Positions 21,201-31,300 of a stretch of DNA of 64,000 bases are shown here, piece after piece. The DNA comes from Mytilus trossulus (Eukaryota; Mollusca; Bivalvia; Mytilida; Mytilidae): NCBI RefSeq assembly GCF_036588685.1, contig NC_086381.1, positions 49,103,431 through 49,167,430 on the forward strand, read 5' to 3'. A model generated the notes under the pieces. It did no database searches, had not been told where the DNA came from, and worked only from the letters and a program-made list of their open reading frames with translations. Every line of letters starts with the position of its first letter. Within the stretch, counting starts at the first letter, position 1. The position numbers and the translations under genes are program-made.

Positions 21201-24178
21201 ATTCAAGCCCCCATGAATTATTTCGATTCTATTAAGACAAATGCGGCAATTATTGCATGTATTGTGGATCGAAGCGCTCTAGGAAGAGGCAAATATTTGC
21301 CGTCCCCATAAATTAACGCACTTTTAGATTGGCGGTAAAGAATGGAGCAAACAGAATTAGTGACATGCTCAAACTATTTACAATAACATATTTAGAAAGA
21401 TTTTGATGAATTTTAATGAATTTTTTTTTAAATATCTTCTATGTATATAAAAAGGGCTTATACCACATTTTACCATTGTTTGTTTATGTTTCCTTGTTGT
21501 GATGATTTTTGATATCAGAAGCGTGTATTTTCCCTTAAAATGCTTCAATTATTACGTCATCATTCTATGACGTTGTGTACTTTATTCATAAACAATCATA
21601 TGACGTGGGAGTACAATCTGAACAGCACAACTAATATATTCATATTTTACCACGGGTGTGTACTCAAAGCGTGTGAAGGACGTAATGTTACAATGATATA
21701 TATATGTACACAACAGATGGTTCTATAAAAAAAATCACCATAATCATGATCATGATGAAAATGATTATTGTTGATTTTTTACACGATCTGATTTTTATAC
21801 AGATTTTGTATCCAAACTATGCCAAAAAATATCTGAGAAAGATCTATAGCCACTCCTTCTTCCATTTTCTTTTAGAGGAGACCCCAAAAATCACTTACTG
21901 TCCAGGAGGATTTTGAAAATAAATAACTCAGCCTTGATAATCACAAAAAAAATTGGTTTGTTCTGTGGTAGTTTGAAAATAGATAACCTGACTTACAATG
22001 TACTGAAAATAAATAACTTGGCAGCTCTATTTGAAAGCATGACAATTAATGCATGAGATGGCACCAAATTCTTCATAAAATTCAACTTTAAAAAAAAATA
22101 ATCGGGAAACACTTAATTAAATAAACATGATAAATGTATAAATATTATTTAAAATACTTGAAATGTCTGAAAACGAGTTTCATTAAACTTTAGGTATATG
22201 GTCTCAGGAACACTTACCTCACATTTATCACAGGGCAGTAACACTAACTACATTTATTTGTCTTTTGTTCATTGATTGTCCTTCTGTATTCTATTAGTGT
22301 TGCATTCCTTATGTAATTTAGTAATTGTGTTATTAACTTGATTATGAGTTTAAAAATAAACAGGCTAGCCTCATCATGCTCATGCTTAACCATGTTTAAT
22401 AACTATGTGAATTAAATGTTTGCTTTACATGATTTATCCTACATCATGTACATATATTTGGCTTTTGATGTTTTCATATAAATATATATAGTTGTGAAAA
22501 TAAATATTCAGTCAGCCAGGGGTACTTATATACTTGTACAAGTTATTTTTATTTATAAGAAGAAGTAATAAAAAATAAAATATACTTATACAAGTGAATT
22601 ATAATGTTTAAATAATCTCCCTTTAATTTTCTGAAAAATGTACCTTGTATGAGTAAATTCTTATTACAATCCCACAAAAGTTCTAAAGTTTTGGGTCACA
22701 CTTCTTAAACAAATTTTGGTTTGCCCAAATCCTACCCAAAGGTTGAGATACATGTAGTGTGTAGGTAGGTATGCATTTTATTGTTATTTAAAAAAAAAAA
22801 AAATTGAAGTATCAGATGTTTATTAGTCTTCATGCCTATTTGATTAAAAAAAAACTTCTTCAAATCAGGACAATAAAAGAATTTGAGTAGGCAGCTTTTT
22901 TCTGGGTAGGTAGCGTTTGGGCAAACAAACCTATTATTTATTATGGCCTTGAGATGTAAAAACATGCCTATAATGATTTTTCCCAGCTCACATGGCTTAG
23001 CTCAATTTTTATTTTATAGTGTTCCATGTTTCATCTCATTAATTCAACATGTTCAATGTCTTGTAATGGTGGTTGGTTTTACCTTATAAATTATTCATAT
23101 TAATAACCACTTTGTAAAAGTATAATAGCTTCTAAACTGCCGTACTGGCCGTAGCTAGTTATGAGGTTACCGGGCCTACCGGTCTTCTTCCGGTAGGACC
23201 GGCCCGTGCCGGTCTGATGTCTCATGACGTCAGACTATAGTTTTTGCGTTCTGTACTTACGAACTGACTGAGAAAGAAAACACTGAACATCACCTTCTTC
23301 AGGTTGATATTTTTATTAAGACTACGTTTGTAACCACCATTATGTCTCATTTCGCCATTCTAAACATTTAAAGTATTATTATTCATTGTAAACTGTACTT
23401 AAATTATTTGGCTGATATTACATGTATTAAATCTATATTATTATTAACGACGTATTCTGTTTTCTAATATTCCGTGAACTCGGGAAAACTCATTCCCGTT
23501 ACAGTCTAAAGGACATAAGAAAGCAATTATTAAAAGTAAACACATAACAATAAAATTAACGGTACCAATTTAATATGCACATTAAAATTCAGTTCAAGAG
23601 AAGTCCAAGTCTGATGTCAAAAGATGTAACAAAAGAAATAAACAAATGACAACAAACATAAGAATACACTTGCCTAAACTTGATTACAAAGCTATAGTTT
23701 TTACACACAAAACCAATTAAAATTGGGTGTGAACATGTACATGATGTAGGGTCTAACAGATTTTGGGTGCGAAAGTGAAAGGGGGCAAACATGAGTGGGC
23801 GCAAATGTGAATGGGTGCCAACTGACCCAGATTCTGCCACCCTTAGGTCCTTATGATTATTTAGTGATAGTCAATTGTATCCTCATCCTGAACATGCATG
23901 AAACATTTGCCACTGGACGTTAAGCAACTAACAATTAATCAATCAATCAAATGTATCCTCTGCAAGTGTAAGAGCCGCTCTTACACTTGCAGAGGATACA
24001 TTTGATTGATTGATTAATTGTTAGTTGCTTAACGTCCAGTGGCAAATATTTCATGCATGTTCAGGACGAGGATACAATTGACTCTGAGCCTTCTATAGTT
24101 TCACTTACCTTTTCCGAAAGACGTGATAATAACTGTCAGAAATATAAGGACCATAAGAAAGGATGAATATTTTAGCAT
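68..24178 (-). CDS. TM7SF3: TM7SF3-like seven-transmembrane protein gene, nine exons, 3' end outside window
   Basis: Nine coding exons, all phase-compatible, give 465 residues (the human protein has about 570), so the last ~100 residues lie beyond the left edge. Order: signal peptide (residues 1-23); lumenal/extracellular domain (24-270) with many N-glycosylation sequons and the family hallmark [12 protein letters not shown] followed by NDPNI; a conserved [12 protein letters not shown] segment; then hydrophobic segments in exons 5-9 that match the family's 7TM region (GHKYFQT after TM1, the WWCIG segment, and [11 protein letters not shown]). TM7SF3 of vertebrates is known as a membrane protein linked to cell survival and stress responses; the role here is inferred from homology. 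Exons: 24109-24178, 20749-21039, 19499-19776, 18667-18844, 17596-17679, 6837-6917, 2242-2394, 1043-1140, 68-230. Introns 5 (10.7 kb) and 6 (4.4 kb) are enlarged by transposons. It is divergent from MYG1. The assignment rests on recognised motifs and not on a search. Confidence 0.9.
1043..1140 (-). CDS. TM7SF3: TM7SF3 exon 8, TM segment
   Basis: 98 bp, acceptor ttttattttag, donor GTATGT. Encodes [20 protein letters not shown] and ILPVLILYW. Joins exon 7 at a glycine split 1+2. Confidence 0.85.
1905..2045 (-). repeat. Dispersed mussel repeat family A (reverse copy)
   Basis: Reverse complement of the repeat at 48448-48600: both contain the gtgtcaaagagacaac core, the gtcaccaacag segment and the ttcaatgtagcgaga segment. 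The copy lies in TM7SF3 intron 7. Shorter fragments of the same family are at about 20438-20480, 28360-28400 and 45165-45230. Confidence 0.75.
2242..2394 (-). CDS. TM7SF3: TM7SF3 exon 7, TM segments
   Basis: 153 bp, phase 1 on both sides, acceptor ttcttttcag, donor GTAAAG. Encodes [20 protein letters not shown] and [15 protein letters not shown], two helices with the conserved WW. Confidence 0.88.
2677..3070 (+). repeat. Left terminal inverted repeat with iterons
   Basis: Pairs with 5880-6264 across its length with scattered substitutions. Iterons are at about 2692, 2902, 2935, 2957, 2978, 2998 and 3019, with degenerate copies near 3040 and 3060. Confidence 0.85.
4591..4681 (-). repeat. Internal ~91-bp duplication within the LINE, copy 1
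   Basis: Near-identical to 5005-5095, with a few substitutions. The second copy sits out of order in the RT region, so the element was rearranged after insertion. Confidence 0.8.
5005..5095 (-). repeat. Internal ~91-bp duplication within the LINE, copy 2
   Basis: Second copy of 4591-4681. Both begin at ctgcatttacagg and end at accatcttagtaa. Confidence 0.8.
5880..6264 (-). repeat. Right terminal inverted repeat with iterons
   Basis: Reverse complement of 2677-3070. Iterons appear as (T)TACGGTCATC between 5893 and 6035 and again in the terminal hairpin at 6222-6249. Confidence 0.85.
6270..6836. other. TM7SF3 intron 6 remainder
   Basis: AT-rich intronic DNA between the TIR element and exon 6. 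No gene or clear repeat seen. Confidence 0.6.
6837..6917 (-). CDS. TM7SF3: TM7SF3 exon 6, TM segment
   Basis: 81 bp between a tctattttag acceptor and a GTAAAA donor, phase 1 on both sides. Encodes [19 protein letters not shown], equivalent to the second helix. It is separated from exon 5 by 10.7 kb of transposon-filled intron. Confidence 0.82.
6918..8264. other. TM7SF3 intron 5, left part
   Basis: AT-rich intronic DNA. No gene seen. One TGTCAGGAGTGTGAC-type motif at about 7894-7908 shows that sequence related to the neighbouring palindrome begins here. Confidence 0.6.
8265..10530. mobile_element. 2.3 kb inverted duplication (palindrome) carrying a decayed Lys-rich coding segment
   Basis: Left arm about 8265-9360 and right arm about 9433-10530 are inverted copies; the spacer is 72 bp and the centre is near 9397. 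TGTCAGGAGTGTGAC motifs pair across the arms: 8286 with 10491, 8449 with 10331, 8800 with 9981. Near the centre the left arm reads as a Lys-rich coding remnant on the plus strand ([32 protein letters not shown], then a stop, then [18 protein letters not shown] running through the spacer). Small indels and stops break it. Its function is unknown. The spacer continues the left arm, so the right arm is the duplicated one. Confidence 0.82.
10553..12509 (+). repeat. 2.2 kb unit 1 (5' deleted)
   Basis: Joins the terminal motif ...TTGTCCCA directly to GGTACAATTG. In the other units about 244 bp separate these two points. Confidence 0.85.
10745..11010 (+). repeat. Mussel dispersed repeat family B (SINE-like) inside the 2.2 kb unit
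   Basis: Runs from ccaggagcctgtaagtcag through gaaggccgtatggtgacc to gtctcattggcaatcatacc, a very common mussel repeat. Repeated at +2202 and +4404. Related copies or fragments: 18420-18640 (+), 31140-31195 (-), 31290-31370 (-), 40860-40915 (+). Confidence 0.8.
12411..12640 (+). repeat. GTGGGACAATC iteron field with 16-bp hairpin
   Basis: Three tandem 23-bp copies (12411, 12434, 12457) are followed by copies at 12488, 12571, 12591 and 12615. One inverted copy (12517-12532) forms a 16-bp-stem hairpin with 12488-12503. The field repeats in the later units at +2202, and its left half at +4404. Confidence 0.88.
12510..14711 (+). repeat. 2.2 kb unit 2 (complete)
   Basis: Begins at GAGTGTCTTCCCG and ends at CGGGAATAAACC. 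It includes a copy of mussel repeat family B at about 12947-13212. Confidence 0.85.
14712..16913 (+). repeat. 2.2 kb unit 3 (complete, slightly diverged)
   Basis: Differs from unit 2 at a few single bases (for example near 15896, 16391 and 16498) and ends exactly at the element's right terminus. Confidence 0.85.
16914..17595. other. TM7SF3 intron 5, right part
   Basis: Continues the sequence that was split by the 10553-16913 element. It holds one TGTCAGGAGTGTGAC motif at about 17032-17046. No gene seen. Confidence 0.6.
17596..17679 (-). CDS. TM7SF3: TM7SF3 exon 5, first TM segment
   Basis: 84 bp between ttttcag and GTAATT. Encodes [22 protein letters not shown], matching the first membrane helix and the GHRFW-type motif of the family. 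Phase 1 on both sides. Confidence 0.85.
17995..18260 (+). repeat. Dispersed repeat E, uninterrupted copy
   Basis: About 265 bp, in TM7SF3 intron 4. The same sequence recurs at 22541-23530 but is split there by two insertions, so this copy serves as the empty site for both. Confidence 0.82.
18420..18640 (+). repeat. Family B repeat copy
   Basis: Contains gtcaggagcctgttg, tggttgtcatttcttgatgtg and ggagagttgtctcatt, in the order seen in the copy at 10745-11010. Ends 26 bp before the exon 4 boundary. Confidence 0.7.
18667..18844 (-). CDS. TM7SF3: TM7SF3 exon 4
   Basis: Follows a tttacag acceptor, enters in phase 0, and encodes [17 protein letters not shown] and PMTTYSCDL, the membrane-proximal part of the extracellular domain. 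Donor GTAAGT at 18661-18666, phase 1. Confidence 0.88.
19236..19379 (+). mobile_element. hAT-type MITE (CAGGGGCGGATCCAG)
   Basis: 144 bp with GGATCC-centred inverted ends and a perfect 8-bp target duplication TGGTGGTG (19228-19235 and 19380-19387), as expected for hAT elements. Sits in TM7SF3 intron 3, about 110 bp from the exon 3 donor. A second copy is at 60245-60366. Confidence 0.85.
19499..19776 (-). CDS. TM7SF3: TM7SF3 exon 3, PGGCNLEFN domain
   Basis: Encodes [13 protein letters not shown] and NDPNIHIAF, the most diagnostic stretch of the family, then [19 protein letters not shown]. It ends in-phase before GTTTGT (19493-19498). Read-through of the intron would add an unrelated tail and a stop at 19424. 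Confidence 0.9.
20749..21039 (-). CDS. TM7SF3: TM7SF3 exon 2, extracellular domain
   Basis: Starts after an AG acceptor and reads [18 protein letters not shown], then [16 protein letters not shown], as in the family. The reading frame into exon 3 requires the exon to end at 20749, using a GC donor (GCAAGT, 20743-20748). The nearby GT would shift the frame. Confidence 0.88.
21066..21224. mobile_element. 159-bp foldback MITE next to TM7SF3 exon 2
   Basis: The ends GAAATAATTCATGGGGGCTT are inverted copies; the inner stem includes TTTTACCAAGGGTTG and its complement. Only 26 bp separate it from the exon 2 boundary at 21039. Confidence 0.8.
22693..22948. mobile_element. Insertion with inverted ends in repeat E (256 bp)
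   Basis: Its inner ends GGTTTGCCCAAATCCTACCCA (left) and TGGGTAGG...GTTTGGGCAAAC (right) are inverted. It is absent from the paralogous copy at 17995-18260. Possible TT duplication. Family unknown. Confidence 0.7.
23062..23503. mobile_element. 442-bp TIR insertion in repeat E
   Basis: Ends TGTAATGG / CCGTTACA (inverted), flanked by GTCT on both sides (23058-23061, 23504-23507). Absent from copy 17995-18260. It contains a GC-rich CCGGTAGGACCGG foldback near 23170-23215. Confidence 0.75.
23869..24083. repeat. 215-bp near-perfect palindrome beside TM7SF3 exon 1
   Basis: Two 107-bp arms meet at 23976 with very few mismatches. Each arm is a copy of a dispersed repeat containing gttgcttaacgtccagtggc. 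It ends 20 bp from the exon 1 donor signal. Confidence 0.88.
24109..24178 (-). CDS. TM7SF3: TM7SF3 exon 1 (start codon and signal peptide)
   Basis: The ATG at 24178 opens [18 protein letters not shown], a typical signal peptide. The donor is GTAAGT (24103-24108), phase 1. The bases just upstream, tttaatattttag, look like a splice acceptor, so a non-coding exon may precede this one. Confidence 0.85.
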
Positions 24179-25141
24179 CGTAATCAAGTGTCACATCCTA
24201 AAATATTAAATTTACTTGGAACAAGAGAAGTTGGTTTACAAATAAGGGAGGTAACTATAACACTAAATCTAAACAACTGCCTAAACCATGAATTCAGTAG
24301 CCCGTACATTTTATTTTTGAAAAAAATCACAAACACTTTTCATATTTCGTTTACATGATCAAAATTATGATGAAAAGGGAAAAAAATAACCAAAGCGTTA
24401 AACATAATCAAAATTAAGAGATATCTTTGTTGTGAGTCTGAATTAGGTAGATTGTATTTAGCACATCCATTATTTTTCGGATCTACTCCATTCGATATTT
24501 ATCTGGGATTTACTTTACTCCATGCACAGTTGCAAGAAAGCGTGGGTCTTTTGTTTTTTATGTGTACATTTTATAGGTGTTAGTTAATTCAACGAATAAG
24601 CACATCAATTAGTTACCTTCAGACATAACGCTTTACAGTTCTTTATGTTTCGTTTGTGCGAAAATTTTTAAACCACTCAATTTTCATGTGCAGACTTCGG
24701 TTTTAAACAAGACATTTCGGCACCCAGACAAATCGGCACCAAAGTCCGAAGACATTTCGGCATCATTTTTGGACAGTGGTATAACAGCACCATACAAGAA
24801 TCCAAACAAACAATAAAAAAAAACGAATAGGGGAATAACTGGATTCATCATCCCATCTTCTAAACATGCTAAAATATCAACCAGTACACATAACATTGAA
24901 TGGATTTGGGTACAAACAATATAGACTGACAAAAGCAGTGTCTTGTGCAATGTCAGAATAAAAGCATCAACAACATATGGGATCAAAAGTGCTCATAATT
25001 TGATAGTCATAGTAATTATGCACATTGTACAATTGTACATTTTGTTAGAAGTGGTGAAAGTAACATAACCATTTATCATATTTAATTTGCACACAGCATT
25101 GACAGCACAATCATGACAAATTTTTTTTCTTTCTTTTTTAG
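24179..25141. promoter_or_regulatory. Intergenic region between divergent TM7SF3 and MYG1; probable shared promoter
   Basis: 963 bp between the TM7SF3 start codon (minus) and the MYG1 first recognised coding exon (plus). No other gene is supported here. Non-coding first exons of either gene may lie within it. Specific promoter elements cannot be assigned by eye. Confidence 0.5.
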
Positions 25142-25324
25142 GATTCTACTTTTTACAAGTACCTGGCTACCAGTATCAAAACATATGACTTCCAGTCCTC
25201 CAGCTAAAAAAGCTTGTATAGAAATGAAGATTGGTACTCACAATGGCTCATTCCATTGTGATGAAGTTTTAGCTTGTTTCTTACTGAAACAATTGCCAAC
25301 TTATAAAGATGCTGAAATAATCAG
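25142..25324 (+). CDS. MYG1: MYG1 first recognised coding exon (ATG at 25185)
   Basis: Encodes [15 protein letters not shown] then the [11 protein letters not shown] metal-site motif and ends in KDAEII plus AG. Donor GTATTG. The part before 25185 is 5' UTR or the end of a leader continued from an upstream exon. Confidence 0.92.
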
Positions 25325-28300
25325 GTATTGTAAATGCTACATCAACATTAATTATGTACATCATGTTCATCAACATTAAGTATGTACATCATGTACATGA
25401 TGTTTAATTGTTGACTAAGACAGCACCTCTCATAATTAAAGTTAGACAAATATTGGATAAGTAAGCTTTCTCTTGTCAATGAATTTCTCTTGCTGACACT
25501 GCTGTAACTGGGTCAATATGCACAATTTATTTTAGGTAGGTGTGTTTACGTAGTAAAGGTAGCATTTTCCTTCATTCCACTTCCCACATTGTTAATATGG
25601 ATATGTTTTTATGATAGCTGGTTTTTGGAAGCTAATACATTTTTACAAAATGTGATTGAATTTTTGGGATGCAAAGTGAAATTAATGTTTCCATAATTAA
25701 CTATACCTGAAGAACCCTTTGTGGTGATGCAACCTCTTGAGGTCAAAATCTCTTATCTCACAATGTCTCAATTTAAAAGTTCTTTAAAATTTAGTTTTTT
25801 GCATACATTTAATAACTATATATACTTTTTACACCTTTATTCTATAGTCCTTTGTCCATGTTTTTTCAAACAGCATGAATGGTTAAGCTGTTTCACTTTT
25901 TAAAAATTGAAACATGTGCAATCTCTCTGCACAGAGACTTTTAACATAAATACATATTTGAGGTCTGTGTTATCATGATTATTGCCTTTACTCATTGTTA
26001 CTAGACATGCTAGAGATACATGTACAAATGTACAGTCAGGGGACTTACTTTAATGAGTGATTTTCAAAAATCACTGATTCAACTCATTCAAGTAACATTA
26101 TGTGCACAAAGGTTGGAAAATCGGAGTTGTCTTTCATTAAAAATGACCTATTTGAATAGTACAAATTGATCACTAGAACAAGTTATTAGATTTTATTGTA
26201 GCTAAGCTTTATATGGACCATAATTTGGTATTCGGCCTCGGTTTCTTTTTGTATCCTTTTTTATAAGTTCTAAAATTTTAACTTTTATTTTGTGGGTTGT
26301 GTTGGTGTTAGAATAGTATGAATGGAACAATTGAGTTTTTCCAGAAAAAATTAAAACATTTTGATTCACCGTTTACGTGACAGGAAACCAAACAGGAAAC
26401 CAATCTTTATTTTCTTTATTTTGCACAATATAATTCAAAAGGCATAAATAAACACCATTACTAGTGTTTCTTGCTTCATGTTAATATTTAAAATCTATTT
26501 TCAATATTATATTAAAGATTTTTTTAAACGTGACAGGAAACCATAAGAAACCGAAAGCATTTTTTTAGTTTTATTTTATTGCAAAATCTGCTTAAAATAA
26601 TCTGAACAGTATACTTTTTCTTAAAATCCATCTTAAATGTAACAGTATTATAAAACTCCTAAATATGTGCTTGTTTTGAAAAAAATTAGTACAATTTATT
26701 CAGAATTTTCCATATTTTCTTCATTGATACAGGATACCATAATCGTTGTATCTTGATGTTTTGGCCAAAAAAATATATTTATATTTGGTTTTGAAATTCC
26801 AGTCATATAAAATTTATTCCAAATCATTGGCAATGTAAAATTCTTTAAATCCAGTAAAGAATATTTTTTTAACTTGGAATTAAAATCTTTAAAATAGGCA
26901 CCATGTGATATTTGTGACCTGTACACCATCTACATGGTTTCCACATTTTAACCTACTTTAGTGGGCTAAAATCAATAAAGTACTTCCTTTCAAGTCATGC
27001 CTGGTAAAAGTTTACTTTTCCTTTGACAAGTTTATTGCGTTTCTGAAAAGTGTTTGCAGAACATGAATAAAAAAAAATAATTAAAAATTGTGACAAAGTT
27101 ACCAACTTTGTTCATTCCAAGTGTAACGGTATGTTAACATGCATTTTTCATTTAATTATCTTTATTCACCTAAAATATCCAGTAATATTTACTGCTGAAG
27201 CAAAATCAATCCAACGAACATTGGCACCATGATAAGAGATGTAATTTCGATTGAATTTTCCAAGGACCCTTTTACATCGTTATTGGGAAACGTAATGTGT
27301 TTAAACGTCGGTCAAATCTGAAATCAATTTTGTCAAGTCATTGGGCATTTATTTTCAACCAAGATCGTATGTAACATTATGCACATAGGAAAAATAATAG
27401 ACCCCCGGCGCAATCTCTTTGAAAATTGTATTTTCCTTTTTTAAACAAGTCGAAACAAGTCTACAGATTATGTTTGCTAACATCCCGTTGGAAACAAAAA
27501 GAATGTTTAGAACTAGAATATCGTATGTCTGGCTGTAAGGACGTGATCACATGTTAGTCACATGTTTCACGTATGACCGGAAATGATTAGAACTTAAGGA
27601 CAAAAACAATTTTAATAGATAACTGGACTTCTGTTTCGTGTGAAATGTAACGCATAACAACAACGTCATTTTCTTACTTAATTATTACAAAGATCAAAAC
27701 AAGAATGTAAATCATCTCTGATTTACCTGTTTGAACATCTCGCGAGAGTTCATATTTGCATATTGTTTTTAAGAATTCTATAACAACAAAGCAGATTACA
27801 TCATCTCAAATTTGCGTTATGAAATCGGACACAAAAGTCACGCCACTGTTCTTACATCTGCTACATAAATACTTATAGTTCTCTGCATTTTCTTCTCACT
27901 ATTCTTATTGGTCGATGTTCTTTGTTACAAAACAATGTATTTGAAAGCAAAAGTTACGAATTTGCCGGTGACAATTATCTATAAATCAGTCAGCGTTATG
28001 CTCTTCGGAAGCAAAAAGTAACGCGAGAAACGACACAAAAATACGGTTGTAGAAACTTTTCTTACAGTTATTCACATTTTATCACTTTTCTATAGTTATA
28101 GGAAACGCAGCCCAATAGCAAATTATGGTCCATATATAGAAAACTAACAATTCAGGGACTATTATGTTGCTAAAATTATCATAACCAACATCTGTGTTGA
28201 TAGGATAACCTGGTCAGGTCAGGTGATGACCTTAATTGTACTGAATCTAGGATAATTACATAAAAATCACTTGTTTAAGTATCATAAATTAATTTCTTTC

Positions 28301-31300
28301 CCAAAAAAATCACTTCTTTAAGTATCATTAATTTAATAACCCCCACTTATTTCAACACCCCTGAACACATTCCCCATTTCCTTTCTCAATTTTATTCTGA
28401 TATCAAATCAATTTTCAAATACAAGACAAATGCATAGTTTTTTCCAACACAAAATACATGTATGTTAACCATGATAACAGATGTACTGGTATTTGTTTGC
28501 ATGAGGTTGATATCTATCAGACAAGGTTCATATTTTGACATTTAATCTGTATTTCAGGACAAGGGACCAGAAGGTACTGGATACCTGTGATATAGTCGTA
28601 GATGTGGGTGGCATATTCGATCCAAGTAAAAACAGATATGATCATCACCAGAAGTAAGCTACTGTCTGTACATCAAGTTGTTAATTTCTTTGCCTGTTTG
28701 ATATAGAACTGCAGGCTATTATTTCAACTTGGAATTATTTTAATTATGGAATTTGCATTATTTCTTGTGCTTGAAATTTTTATTAAATTCCATGTTTATT
28801 CCATATTTTGATGTTATGTGCGGTGCACAACACTTTCTATTACAAAGAAGAATGCACATATCAATAGAATGTAGCAATGCGTACAACACTATCTATACAA
28901 AATACATTGTATGGGAAGTGTTATGCAATGCTAAAAAACATTATAATGCCATTGACCCTGAATTTCAACTTTGAAGTGTTTGCTTCCATTCAAAATTAAA
29001 CTTTCCTATCTTTTTTACAGGACTTTCACAGAAACTATGAAATCATTACTACCAACAAAGAAATGGACAACTAAGTTAAGCAGTGCTGGACTTGTGTATT
29101 GTCACTTTGGGAAAGACATTGTAGCCAGTATCTTAGACAAGGGACTAACTGATCAAATAACAGAGACCATCTTTGACAAAGTTTATGAACATTTTGTTGA
29201 AGAGATTGATGCTATTGACAATGGAGTAAATCAGTTTGATGGTGAACCTAGGTAAGGAGGAATAAAGACTATTTCATTCTCTTCCTGATCACCTGATTTC
29301 AATCAGGAGCTGTGAGGTGTTTTGGATTGCAAGCATGTTTTAGAACATATCTGCCATCCCACCAGTCTAGAAGGTAGATGTCATCTGTTTCCTTAATCAA
29401 TGCACAACCTCTCACATCCTTTTAACATAAGATCTGGAATAGACATCAGATATTTCTCTTGCATAAGTCAAAAAAAAAAAATATGCCTGTTTAAGTTTAC
29501 ATGCTTTAAAAAGTAGGGTATGAAGTTTGGTATTTCCTTTTTATTTTATTTTTTCATTTTATTTTTTGTGACATGATTTTGAGTTTGTGGTTATGTCTTT
29601 TTTATGGGCCGAGTTTACGCATAATTTTAATGTTATTTCCCTTTGTTATTGGTAGAAAAAAATGGTGGCTAAAAGTTTATTTTATCACATGAGTTGTGAA
29701 TTTCCTTAAAACAGCTATCATATTCACGATTATGAACATTGGGATGTATCAGTCACTTTTTGACACAGGTTCAATTTATTTTTCACTTTACAACAGAAAT
29801 AAAATGGCTTAGGGTCGGCGCTAAAAATAGGGTCTGTCAGGTAACTGTAAACAGACATATATTTTTTTTAAACTGTATATCTTGTAAATTAGAAAATCGC
29901 AAAATCAAATAGTAGTGGACTAGAAAGGGTAAATCGCGGAAATAAGTATCTGCAAAAATAAATTGGTTGACAGTTAATCTTTCTGTATTGAATTGATTGA
30001 ATACTTTGTATCTAAATACAAGATTTGTTATTCAAAACAATCAGAACATTTCGTCCCCCTTTATTGGAGCTGGAAAAGGGGAGAAGTTCTTTATTTTAAC
30101 ATTAACATGTTGACTTGTATTTCTTGTTATACTTTTAGATATCAGATCACAACGACACTCAGCAACAGAGTAAGGAATTGCAATCCTAATTGGAATGAAG
30201 AGAATGCAGATGAAATGGTAAACATAACAATAAATGCATTAGTTTAAACATATTTATTTATAGTGGATTGGGAAACAAGTTTTGCAACTTATATTAATCC
30301 CTTTCCACTTTGCGGGTGCGAGTGCTGCCTTGTAGGGGCATTAGCCTACTCTTTTTCGAAATCTACAAGGGTGTCTTTAACGTGCAAGAGATATGGCCCT
30401 CTCTTTACACGGGTCAGCCATATATCGTCCCCTTCCGACGGACTATCATCGTTTCCTTAAGACCATACTTGCAAATGGTGTCAAGGGAGAGCCGAAAATT
30501 GAGTTCCTGAAATTTTCATCCCGAACGGGAATAGAACCAGGAACCTTTGTGTTAGTAGTCCGATGCACATTATGAATAAATGCATTATATAGTTGTGTAG
30601 TTTGAAAAGTCTAAGATTTAACATGAAAAGTTTTTTTTCCAGAGTTTCAATATCATCATGCAATTTTTAGTAACAGAATATTTTGGATTTTAGGTTGTGT
30701 TTAAGGGTTTCCCCAAGTTTTTAGGTTTTCAAAAAGGCACAAAATCATTATATTTTTACAAGATATTTAAATGTGCTGATTTTGAAGTGAAAAATGTACT
30801 CGTATGAACAGATTCATCTTAACAAAGAAGTAAGGCTTTTGTAATTGATCCATTCTTGAACCCAATTATCATGATTATGGCCATTTTGAAATTTTATATA
30901 CAGAATAAGGTGTGGTTTAACATTTTGTTAGGTGTCAACCCTCCTGTTATCTGCTAATCCTCCCCGTACCCATGTTACCAGACCGTAGTGTAATAACACA
31001 ACCACAATACAAATTCAATAACATTAAACAAATATGATTAAAACAGTAATCATGGTATTAAATGTCAACTGCTTAATAACAGGCTTGTTATCATGACCTG
31101 GACATGCGCACATAGAGTGTGGTTTGGTTAATAGATATAGGAAGATGTGGTGTGAGTGCCAATGAGACAACTCTCCATCCAAATAACAATTTAAAAATTT
31201 GGTTAAACATGTTTGGAGGTGCCAACCCAAACTGTAACTGATTACCATTATCATGATTATGTTCAATACTGATTTATATATTGATATAAGGAGATATGAT

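Larger units (their letters stand above)
22541..23530 (+). repeat. Dispersed repeat E, copy split by two insertions
   Basis: Matches 17995-18260 in three blocks: about 22541-22692, 22949-23061 and 23504-23530. The two gaps are insertions at 22693-22948 and 23062-23503. Confidence 0.8.

Noticed and set aside
24684..24986. 100-codon minus-strand frame with hydrophobic segments
   Set aside because: No recognised family; overlaps the presumed promoter; AT-rich composition gives such frames by chance.
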